DNA of 64,000 bases from NCBI GenBank assembly GCA_963752755.1, contig CAVVZJ010000017.1, positions 1-64,000 on the forward strand. The letters run 5' to 3'. This DNA is from CAVVZJ01 sp963752755 (GTDB taxonomy: Bacteria; Planctomycetota; Planctomycetia; Isosphaerales; Isosphaeraceae). This document shows positions 11,117 through 20,031 of the stretch, in pieces. A program made the position numbers and the translations under genes. Each line of letters opens with the position of its first letter. Positions within the stretch are counted from its first letter, which is position 1. Below the pieces are notes generated by a model, which did not search any database, was not told where the DNA came from, and saw nothing but the letters and a program-made list of their open reading frames with translations.

Positions 11117-12745
11117 ATGCACGACACCATTACACCATCCTTCCCCACGCAGGACGCGCATGCTCGCGCCTGGGAGTCGCTGGCCCGGGCCATCGCGGCG
11201 GCCGGCGCCGGCATCTCCGAAGACCCTCCCGCGGCACCGCCGCCGCAGCCGGGCAGCCTCACCATCATCGGGTCCGGGATCGAGACACTGGGCTTCACGC
11301 TGGGCGACGAGCAGCTGATCCGCAGCGCCGACGCGGTATTCTACTGTGTGGCCGACCCCGCCACGGTCACCTGGCTGAAGGAGATCCGCCCCGACGCCTA
11401 CGACCTGTACGTGCTGTACGACGACGGCAAGGTGCGCTATACGACCTACATGCAGATGACTGAGGCCATGCTGCACTTCGTGCGGCAGAGCAAGCGGGTG
11501 GTGGCCATCTACTACGGCCACCCCGGCATCTTTGTGCTTTCCACCCACCGCGCCGTCCTGATCGCTCGGCGCAGGGGCACCAGGCCGTAATGCGCCCCGG
11601 GTCTGCTCCTGGATTGCCTATGCGCTGACCTAGGCGTGGACCCCTGCCACCCGGGGATGCAGACGCACGAGGCCACCGACATGTTGATCCGTAGCCGTGT
11701 GCCCGACACCTCGTTGCACGTGGTGCTCTGGCAGGTGGGGCTGATCGGCGAGATGGGGTTCCGGCGCAAGGGGTACATCAACGAGAACTTCTCGGTGTTC
11801 GTCCGTTACCTGCAGCAGCATTACGGCGACGACTACCCCGTCACTCACTACATCGCCTCGCGCTTCCCCACGGTGCCTCCGACCATCGAGGTCTATCCGC
11901 TAGCCACGCTGCACGACCCGGTCACCCAGGCGAAGGTGACGGGGATCTCCACCTTCTATCTACCGCCGCGCGACACCGGCGTGCCCGACGTGGAGATGCT
12001 GGTGAAGCTGGGGCTGCTGGAGCCGGGGCAGACACCGCGCCCGGCCGCGGGGCCGCTGCGCGAGATCGGCCGGTACTCGACGCGCGAGCACAGGGCGTTC
12101 AAGGCGTTTCGGAGCTTCAAAGTACCGCCGGGCTACCACTGGCAGGACCGGACGGCGGCCAGCCGTTTCGTCATCGCGCTGCGGACGAATCAGGAGCTGG
12201 CCGAGCAGTATCGGACCGACCCGCGCGCTGCGCTCTCCGACGAGGCGTTCGCCGACCTCACCGACCGCGAGCGTGCACTCCTGGCGATGCGCGACCCAGG
12301 CGCCATCCAGGTGGCGGCCAAGGGTACCCTGGTGGCGGACGGGCGCAATTGCGCGCTGCTGCACGCGCTCTTCGCCGAACGGCCGCTGCTCCGCTCCCTT
12401 ATGCAGGTGCTACGTGACGCCGACCCTGGCACTCTCATGGAGCGGCAAGATCAGGAGAAGGCACGGTCGGAGGAGTGCGTTATGGACATAGCGGTGCATG
12501 GTTCGGTCCCACTGCAGAGAGGAAGACGGCCGAGTCGTCAGAACCGACGGAAGCACGACCGCCCGGCTCACGGGCCGAGTCCTCCGCCGCTCAGTGCGTG
12601 GACTCCCGTGTCCGGGCGTGTCGCAACGACCGGGAGCCAGTCCGTTCAGGTGGCCCGCCGTGAGCGCTGCGACGGTCTTCCGGGCAACTCAGCAGCGGAT
12701 CAGGACCGATCCGAGGAGGAGGTGAGGCGTGGCGGGCCGGGCTGA
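11117..12745 (+). CDS. borosin-type peptide backbone alpha-N-methyltransferase with fused binding domain
   Basis: The N-terminal domain is a tetrapyrrole-methylase-fold SAM enzyme closely resembling OphMA: GSLTIIGSGIETLG, SADAVFYCVADPAT, YYGHPGIFV, and LYDDGKVRYTTYMQM with Tyr101, Arg107 and Tyr111 in the positions of the OphMA catalytic Tyr/Arg set. Further blocks are DLGVDPCHPGMQTHEATD, VLWQVGLIGE and GISTFYLPP. A helical C-terminal module (RFVIALRTNQELAEQYR, then FADLTDRERALLAMRDPGAI) aligns with the substrate-recognition domain that precedes the core peptide in fused borosins. The frame is broken at 11588 (TAA), but restoring three single bases near 11573, 11600 and 11609 gives the conserved EGHQAVMRPGVCSLDCLCADL. 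The true C terminus, where a core would lie, is uncertain: beyond about 12480 the frame is Arg/Ser-rich and overlaps an antisense gene. Confidence 0.82.
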
Positions 12746-13182
12746 TTCCGAGAGAATTCGGAGAACCGGTCGGAGTGGGGGAAGTGGCAGTCGGTCGAGA
12801 GCGAACGTCATCGCCGGCCAGGACAGGGCGGCCGTTCCGTGAAGGTCCGCAGTCCCGTCCAGGCGGTCCACGAACGCCCACGAGATCGTGTCGGACGCCT
12901 GCGTCGGGGCGCCGCCGGAGTCCGGGGTCAGGAGCCCCAGGGGCGGGGTGAGGGTGACATGCCAGTGGAACGATCCGCTTTCCACTACGGGTCGATCCGT
13001 GTCCTGCCGGACGTCCCGACCGGCCGATTCCTGCTCGCGGTCATCCGCCCCGGCGTGGTGGTCGTGGTCGCCGTGGTGCGCATGGGCGTGTCCATAGCGC
13101 GCATGGGCAAACCGGACCCGGTGACCAGGATCAGGGTCGCCAGGAGCCAGCGCAGCCGATGTTCCGGGAGGCGTCGGATCAT
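12689..13182 (-). CDS. hidden secreted protein with His-rich segment, frameshifted
   Basis: A leftward ATG at 13182 opens a signal-like sequence (MIRRLPEHRLRWLLATLILV). A frame change near 13105 leads into a protein-like frame beginning RYGHAHAHHGDHDHHAGADD, followed by SGSFHWHVTLTPPLGLLTP and WAFVDRLDGTADLHGTA, stopping at 12689. The dense His segment suggests divalent-metal binding outside the cytoplasm; the rest is unrecognised. It converges on, and overlaps, the end of the methyltransferase gene by about 57 bases, which suggests that gene really stops earlier. Support is the coherence of the joined product only, so confidence is moderate. Confidence 0.45.
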
Positions 13183-13219
13183 GTCCGGGTCAACCGGCGA
13201 TTGATCGAGGAGGGGAGAC

Positions 13220-14628
13220 CCTGAATTCAATATCCAGGCTAACCCCAATGCCCGTTCGATAACCAGAACTACTGCATCGCGAAAGGCTTTCGTCGGCTGT
13301 GGCGGATTCCGAGGCTCGGGTCGTCTCTTCTTCCCATTCGACCTTTTTCGCTTGATGACCCCAGGATACCCTCGGTTCCGCCGCGGTCGCAGTCGCTGAT
13401 CACCGACCTCCCGCAGAAGCCGTCGATCCCACGTCTCGGTGTCCACCTGCGGCGACTCGGGCCACGGGCACGGCAGCACCCGCAGGCAGTCGAGGAACGA
13501 GAGCCGGTCCGGGTCCGGGCCGGTCCCGACCGCGGCGTCGGGCATCACCCGCCGGACCACGGAGTGCGCCAGCATCAAGCCGTCGCTCTCTGGCACCACC
13601 CCCCCCGCGGGCGTCTTGCTCCGGATCGGGATCGCTCGATTACTCAAGGGGGTCTTGATTGCATCGAAGGCGAGGTCCTCCTCCCCGCGTTCGTGGTCGA
13701 CCAGGGACGCTGCGCACGCTGGCCGGTCGTTCGGATGGATGGATCAGGTCGGTGATCCGCCGGTGGCGTTCGCCGGCACCGGGGCGATTCGGGGCGTCGT
13801 GGGTGGACTCGATGACCCGGACCCCCAGACCACGAAAGTCCCGGCGGCGGTCGGCGGCCCGCGGGGAGATCTTGGCCCGGTAAGAGCCGTCGGCCAGCCG
13901 GCGGAGCGGTCGCAACACGGTGTGGCTCTTGACCCGAGCCAGGAGCTGAGCCCCCCGCCGGACGACGGCGGAGCTCCCCCTCCTAGCGGAAGAACCCGCG
14001 ATCCCAGATCAACCGCCTACCGGGCCTGAGGTCCTCCAGCAGCGGCCCGACCATCGACGGCTCACCGTGACACCGCGGCGTGATCGTCAGGCCGCAGACG
14101 GCGGGCGTGCCCAACTCCCAGAGGGCCAACCATCGGACCTGGGGGAACGCCCCCGCGGCCCGGCCGGTGGTGGGGCGACCGAAGGGGCGGCGCGTTCTCC
14201 GGGGTATCGGGCCGGTCGAGCGTGGTGCCGTCGAGGCCCATCCGGTGCCCGCCCCGGGAGGTGACGCCCGGGGTCTGGTGGGTGGCCATGGGGCGAGCGG
14301 TTTCCAGGAACAGGAACAGGGGCCGCCACGACGCGACGCCGAGTCGGCGGCGGGCCCGGGAAAACGCCGAGGCGGTCGGCTCGGGACGGTCGCGGGTCGG
14401 AGGCCGCCGACGCCAGACCTTGGGGATCGAGTCGGCGGTGAACAGGGCCATGGCGAGGACCCGCCCAATGACGGAATCGGCGGGCAGGCACCGTCGCCGT
14501 TCCGACGACCGAGCGGTCCGTGAGAGGATGGCGGCGAGGCGTTGCTCGGGGATCAAGGGATCCAAGCCGCGGACGGAGGGCCGCGGGTCCTGGGCAATGT
14601 CGTGACCTCCCCGCGGTGCGTGATCCAT
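13220..14628 (-). pseudogene. IS4-family transposase, broken by several frameshifts
   Basis: Read leftward from 14628, the fragments follow the order of an IS4-type transposase: PLIPEQRLAAIL, LPADSVIGRVLAMALF, GLDGTTLDRPDTPENA, then in another frame GAFPQVRWLALWELGTPAVC and DLRPGRRLIWDRGFFR. Next come VLRPLRRLADGSYRAKISPRA and VRVIESTHDAPNR, and last DGLMLAHSVVRRVMPDAAV and GVIKRKRSNGKKRPEPRNPP. Frame changes lie near 14190, 13980 and 13690. The first catalytic Asp is in LDGTTLD and the second in WDRGFF. I could not define terminal inverted repeats with confidence. It may be a dead copy, or partly the victim of sequence errors. Confidence 0.8.
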
Positions 14629-15142
14629 CAGGGCCTCCTGGAGTTCCGGGGACGGGTAAGCAACCCCAGAATACCAAGGAGGCTCTGAACTGACGGCTAA
14701 CTACGGGGCATTGGTTCTAGCCTCGTGTCTCCCACTCCTCTTATGCCCCAGAGAATGGAGAATCCGGATTCACCACAGAGACGCTGAGGTCCACAGAGGT
14801 TGTGCAGAGGAGGCAAGCCAGGAAAACTCTATCGTTCGTCGGCTCCGCCATGAATGACAACACCTTGTCACTGAGTATCGCGGCGCCGAACGAAGCCAAC
14901 GCCCGGCCCCAAGACAGCCAGGTTTCATGATTTGAGACGAACCGCCGTCGCGTACCGGCCGTGCCGAGAGCGATCGCCTCCGGCCGAATCGCCCGGAGGA
15001 GTTGTGTACGGGTGCCTGGGGTCGTCCGCGATTCCAGCCCGCCCGACGAGCTGGGTCACGGGCGACCCCGACCACCCCAGGGCCAAAGGCAAGTCATCCG
15101 GGCGAGCCGGTATCACACCCCGCGTTCGCCCGCGAGACGGGT
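14629..15142. other. intergenic region
   Basis: It separates the dead IS4 copy from the TPR gene. I see no gene, tRNA or clear repeat. The right end of the IS4-type element probably lies near 14640-14700. Confidence 0.4.
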
Positions 15143-17070
15143 TCAGCGATTGAACGTCAGACCGGCGACGGTCCCCGTACCGAGGGCCCGGAATTGGAAC
15201 CGATCCTCCGACTGCCAGGCCACGTTGCCGATCATGGTCCCGCCTTGGCCGCCCTGAGCCAGGGTGAGCACGTCGCTGGCAAGCGACCACTCGCCCTCGA
15301 TCTCCTTGGGCTTGCCCTTGCTACTCACCACCCAGGTGAAGGTGTGGTCGGGCCGGATCGTCAGGTTGATGGAGACGTCCTTGGCTGGGCTCGCCGACCA
15401 GCTCCCGGCGAGCTCGCCCTTGACGGGGGCGGCGTCAGCGGGCGGGCTCGGTGCGGTCGGCGGGGCCTGGGGGGTCTCCTCCGTACCTCCGGAGACCTGC
15501 CGGATCAGCTGGGCCGAGAGGGCGTCGTCGGGCTTCAGGGCGACGACGTGCTTGAGCTGGGCGACGGCCGCGTCGGGGTGGTCCTGGGTCAGGTAGTGAT
15601 AGGCCAGCACGAAGCGGGCCGGGGCGGAGTTCGGTTGAGCATTCACGTCGGCTTCCAGGGCGCGGAGCTGCTTGGTATAGACATCCACCGCGGGGTAGAG
15701 GCCCGAGAGCGTGGTCCAGTCCCATCCCGGGCCGACGGAGAGCACCGCGTAGAGGGGGACGGCCGCCTGCTCGTAACGCCCGAGGGCGAACAGGCAGAGG
15801 GCCCGGAACTCGTGGAGCGTGGCGTCGTTGGGCAGGTCGTTGAGGGCCTGCTCGGCCAGCCGGAGGGCGCCGGGATAGTCGCCCGCCTTGAAGGACTCGC
15901 GTGCGGAGTCGAACGTGGCCGTGGCCTTGTCGGCCACCGACGGCTCGGGCGGGGGCGCCTGCGTGTCGATCGGCTGGGAGTAGTCGTAGGACGTCGCCGG
16001 GATCGCCACGGGCGCGGCCCCGGGGACCACGACCGGCTGCTCCACGACGACGGGCTCGGCGGCGACGTAGTAGGGATTCGCGTACGAGGAGTATCCCCAG
16101 CTGTAGAGCGACGAGCCGAGCCCCCAGGCCGCCACGCCGGTGGCGGCGCCGAACGCGTAGCTACCCCAGTTCCAGCCGGGGTTGGTGTGGTACCCGTGCC
16201 AGTAGCCGTTGACCCAGCCCCGGTGATAGCCACCGTAGGCACCGCGCCAGTTGTCGGCGATCGGGGCTCGCACTCCGTATCCCGGGTCCACGCGGCCCGC
16301 GGCCAGGTTGCCCTGCCGGATGTTGCTGATGTTGACGTCGCCCCGATTGATATTCGTACCGCCCCCGATGGCGGCTGTCCGGTCGCCCAGGTTGTTGCCG
16401 ACATTGGGACGGTTCGGGATCCCCGGCCGATTGTCGATTCCCGGGCGGTTGTCGATCCCCGGCCGGCCGCCGATCCCGGGGCGATTATCGATGCCTGGGC
16501 GATTGTCGATCCCCGGCCGGTTGCCGATTCCCGGCCGATTGTCGATGCCGGGGCGATTGCCGATGCCGGGCCGGCCGCCGATTCCCGGTTGACCGGCGCC
16601 CGGCCGATTGGCGATCCCCGGTCGTTCGCCGAGGCCCGGTCCGGAACCGGGCCTGGCCCCGGGGCGTCCCCCGGCGCCGGGGCCGCTGGGCAGGGTGGAG
16701 GGGCGGCCCCCGCCGACCTGGGGGCCGCCGGGCCGAGCCGTGGGGCGACCGCCACCGACCTGCGGGCCACCGGGTCGGGCGCCGGGGCGGGCTCCGCCGC
16801 CCGCGCCGGCCCCCGGCCGGACCGACGGGCGAACGCCAGCCCCCGGTGACGGGCGTGGTGTCGGCCTCGGCGCGCGAAGGAGGGGCTGCGGGTGAACCCG
16901 CCACCGTAGCCGCCACGCATCCCGCCTCCGAAGCCGCCCCCACCGCGCGCCCCGCCTCCGAAGCCGCCGCCCCCGCGGCCCCCGCCCCCGCGGCGCTGGA
17001 ACGCGTGGACGGTGGTGATGGGAACGATCAGGACGAGGATGCACACCAGGGTCCAGGTCTTGCGGGTCAT
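15143..17070 (-). CDS. secreted Pro/Gly-rich TPR protein, frameshifted near N terminus
   Basis: The ATG at 17070 opens a signal peptide (MTRKTWTLVCILVLIVPITT) followed by a Gly-Arg-rich stretch. A frame change near 16860 leads into the long frame. Next is a proline-rich segment with about ten RPGI(D/G)N repeats (16426-16625), a Gly/Tyr/Trp-rich hydrophobic region (GYHRGWVNGYWHGYH, GAATGVAAWGLGSSLYSWGY), then two or three TPR-like units (FKAGDYPGALRLAEQALNDL; VLAYHYLTQDHPDAAVAQLK). It ends with a beta-rich domain (IRPDHTFTWVVSSKG, GEWSLASDVLTL). Proteins of this layout are common in planctomycetes, and their function is unknown. It is probably exported and cell-wall or membrane associated. Confidence 0.72.
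16426..16625. repeat. tandem 18-30 bp repeats encoding NRPGID/NRPGIG
   Basis: GC-rich imperfect tandem repeats within the TPR gene, with units built on GATTGTCGATCCCCGGCCG and its variants. They encode RPGI-N/D hexapeptides read on the minus strand. Copy number is probably variable. Confidence 0.8.
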
Positions 17071-17128
17071 GGGAGTGGCCTCGATGGTGTCGGCGCGGGA
17101 AGGGATGGGGATGAGGAGCGTGGGGCGT

Positions 17129-18114
17129 TTACTCGGCCGGCTCGGGCGGCTTCCGGACCATGATGAACTCGTCGATCTCCGGCACGGCCTCGCCGCCGAT
17201 GGTCCGGTCGACCACCTGCCAGCCCACGCGATCCTCCCCGAGCCGGGTGACGATGCTCGTGGCCGAGGCCGGCTGGCCGTCGGAGCGGACGCCGCTTGCC
17301 TTGATGATCCACTGCTCGCCGCTGCGGGCCATGAGGCCCTCGGCGAAGCCCGCCCTCGGTCGTCGAAGATCCAGATGCGCGGCTGCTTCCGGAGGGGATC
17401 CCAGCCGATCCGCTGGGTGCCGCGGAGCGCGACCCGGCCCTCGATCTGCACGTCAAAGTCGCGGACCAGGAAGTTGCCGTCGTCGGCCCAACGGCAGGAG
17501 ATGGACACGACGGCTTCATCGCTCTCGTTGACCCAGTCGCCGACCATCCACTCCAGCTCCGCGAGCCGCTCGTGGTGCGACGGCTCCCCGCCCGGCTCGT
17601 CACGGACGACGGCGTGGAGCCAACGCCCATCTCGCTTGACGTAGACGACGGAGTAGGGAGAGGTCTCGGAGGCCGACCCGTCGGCCGACCTCAGGGTCGC
17701 CGTCCCCCGCTCCATCGCCGAATCGTCGCCCAGGAAGTGGACCGACTCCGGCTCGATGGTGATCGTGGCGCCGGGATTCGCCTCGAACGTGGCGGCGAAG
17801 CGCTCGGCGATCGCCTCGCGGCCCTCGACGACCGAGCCGTCGTCGGCGACGACCTCGGCATCCTCGGCGAACAGGGCGGCCAGGGCCGGGGCGTCCCCGG
17901 CGTTGTATGTTTCGGCGAACTTCCCGACGAGCCCGCGTAGGGCCTGGAGGTCGTCGGGCCGTTGGGGCTCGGCCGACGCCGGCTGCTGGGCGTCGTTGGA
18001 CTCCTGGGCGGCGGGTGGCGCCGCCGGGGCCTTGAGTCGTGCGGCGTCCTGGGCTGCGACCCAGCCCAGCCCGAGGACCGCGGCGCAGGAACTGGTCAGG
18101 AGGATGCGTCTCAT
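17129..18114 (-). CDS. secreted SnoaL/SgcJ-like (NTF2-fold) protein, frameshifted
   Basis: The ATG at 18114 starts a signal peptide (MRRILLTSSCAAVLGLGWVA). An NTF2-like domain follows: LRGLVGKFAETYNAGDAPAL, AALFAEDAEVVADDGSVVEG, REAIAERFAATFE. This matches the SgcJ/EcaC or DUF4440 group. A second domain (WMVGDWVNESDEAVVSI, QRIGWDPLRKQPRIWIFDD) continues after a frame change near 17345 into GEQWIIKASGVRSDGQPAS and stops at 17129. These folds often bind small molecules, but no catalytic residues can be assigned. It lies 58 bases before the TPR gene on the same strand, so the two may be co-transcribed. Confidence 0.72.
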
Positions 18115-18146
18115 GGTTGGGACCTTATTCCAGGAAGAACTTCCAT

Positions 18147-18932
18147 TCATCGGCTCGTCGCCCCGAACGTCTGGCGGAGGTCGATCAGGAACTGTTGACT
18201 GACCCGGACCAGGCCCTCCTGGGGGCGGTCGAGGTCGGCGATCAGGGTCATGACCGCCGAGAACGTGAGCACCAGCGCCAGCACGGCCGGCGACCTCCGG
18301 AGGCTGGTCAGCCCCTCGTGATAGCCGATCTCCGCCATCGCGACGATCGCCACGAAATAGAGCATCCCCCAGATGACCCCCGGCACGCGGTTCCTCACCC
18401 CGATCTGGATGCGGTCCGAGTGGAGGTCGATCAGCTCGTTGAGCGACTGGATGAAGAGTCCGACGGGCACGGACCTCGGGTCCGCCCCTCCCGCTGCGAC
18501 AGCCTGCTCCCAGAGCCGAGCGTGCAGGTTCGTGGACCTGGCGACCGCCCGCTCCAGGTTCCCGGGTTGCACGCCCTCCAGCCGAGCCTCCACGTAGTCG
18601 CGTAGCAGGCGACGGACCTCCGAACGCCGGGGTTCCGCGAGGAAGGCCGCGCGGAGATAGGTCGTCCCGATGGCGTTGGACTCATCGAGGAGGACCTTCC
18701 TCCTGGCGTCGAAGCGAGTCGCCGCGAGCCCGAAGGTGAACGCGAGCATGAACGCCAGCAGGCCGAGTGTCGCGGCGACCATGGCGCCGACCGGCGACTC
18801 CTTCTCGGGCTCCGAACGCTGACGACGTAGCTTACCCAGCCGGTATCCCCCCTCGACCGCGAGGTAGGAAACCGCCGCCGTGGCCAGGAGCAGCACCCAA
18901 ATCGGGAGGAAATCCAGGGGCCCGCCGGTCAT
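18147..18932 (-). CDS. DUF4239 (bestrophin-like) membrane protein
   Basis: An intact 261-residue protein with an N-terminal membrane segment (LPIWVLLLATAAVSYLAVEG), a second at VAATLGLLAFMLAFTFGLAA, then the family block RFDARRKVLLDESNAIGTTY and two more segments near the C terminus (VIWGMLYFVAIVAMAEIGY; AVLALVLTFSAVMTLIADLD). This fits DUF4239, whose function is not established; a channel-like role is guessed from bestrophin resemblance. It stands 32 bases upstream of the SnoaL-like gene, suggesting one transcript. Confidence 0.8.
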   Translation of the reverse strand: MTGGPLDFLPIWVLLLATAAVSYLAVEGGYRLGKLRRQRSEPEKESPVGAMVAATLGLLAFMLAFTFGLAATRFDARRKVLLDESNAIGTTYLRAAFLAEPRRSEVRRLLRDYVEARLEGVQPGNLERAVARSTNLHARLWEQAVAAGGADPRSVPVGLFIQSLNELIDLHSDRIQIGVRNRVPGVIWGMLYFVAIVAMAEIGYHEGLTSLRRSPAVLALVLTFSAVMTLIADLDRPQEGLVRVSQQFLIDLRQTFGATSR

Positions 18933-19043
18933 ACGCCATCCTCCAGGTCGCCGTCGTGGGGGTCTAGCCAGGTCCCTCGGCTGGCTCGGGGCCCGCCTCA
19001 GCGGCGACCAGCCTGTGGGGCATCAGCCTCCGCGAGAACCGGT

Positions 19044-19943
19044 TCACTCCGTCGAGAGCTGGCGCCTCGCCTCGGCGAGTTTCTCGCGTTGCTGTCGGTC
19101 AACTCGGGATACTTCAGGTCGAGCGACCGGATCGCCGTCGTGACGACGTCAGCGACGACGGCCCGGGTGATCCACTTGTGGTCGGCCGGGACGACGTACC
19201 ACGGGGCCCACTCGGTGCTCGTGGCCGACAGGCAGTCGGAATACGCCCGCATGTAGCGGCCCCAGTAGGCCCGCTCCTCCAGGTCGGCCGCGGAGAACTT
19301 CCAGTGCTTCTCCGGGCGGTCGAGGCGCTCGAGGAACCGCCGCTTCTGCTCCGTCTTCGAGACGTTGAGGAAGAATTTGAGCACGATGGTGCCATTGCGG
19401 ACCAGGTGTCGCTCGAAGGCGTTGATGTCCTGGTATCGTCGGCGCCAGAACTTCTTGCCCAACTTCCCGGCCGGGAGCCGCTGGGCCGCCAGGAGCTCGG
19501 GGTGGACCTTCACGACGAGGACGTCCTCGTAGTAGGACCGGTTGAAGATCCCGATCCGTCCGCGCTCGGGCAGGCACTTCATGTAGCGCCAGAGGAAGGT
19601 GTGGTCCAGCTCCTCGGCCGACGGCTTCTTGAAGCTGAAGACCTGGCAGCCCTGGGGGTTGACCCCGGACATGACGTGCTTGATCGTCCCGTCCTTGCCG
19701 GCCGCGTCCATCGCCTGGAGGACGATCAGCACGCGCGTGTCGGTCGTCGGCATAGAGCAGTTCCTGGGCCTCGGCCAGGTCCGCGAGGTTCTGGTCGAGG
19801 GTCTGGCGGGCCCGATCCTTCAGCGCGTCCTTGCCGAGCTCCTCCATCTCCTCGGTCTGCGCCCAGCCGGTGTGGTGATCCTTCAGCCGGACCGTCTCGC
19901 CGGCCGGGACCCGGAACAGGTCGATGATGTCCTTGCGAATCAC
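19044..19943 (-). CDS. ppk2: polyphosphate kinase 2, two frameshifts
   Basis: PPK2 transfers phosphate between polyphosphate and nucleoside di- or monophosphates. The N-terminal frame (MIRKDIIDLFRVPAGETVRL) runs to QELLYA. Near 19750 the frame changes into RVLIVLQAMDAAGKDGT (Walker A), then GRIGIFNRSYYEDVL (Walker B region), FWRRRYQDINAFERHL, VLKFFLNVSKTEQKRRFLER and WAPWYVVPADHKWITR. A second one-base loss near 19096 hides the normal end QQREKLAEARRQLSTE, so the true stop is at 19044 rather than 18998. Length of about 300 residues is usual for a single-domain PPK2. It sits downstream of the RND genes in the same direction, in a cluster with glycogen and phosphoketolase genes, consistent with energy storage or stress metabolism. 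Confidence 0.88.
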
Positions 19944-20031
19944 GGGCGGGCTCCGCGGAGGTCATCCCCTGCGTGGGGGTCGGTCATCGAGGGGCGGGTC
20001 CCGCCTCGCGGCGAGGCCGAGGGCGGCCAGC

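Noticed and set aside
15002..16849. A 615-codon open frame on the plus strand
   Set aside because: Antisense to the TPR gene; its repeats merely mirror the RPGI repeats.
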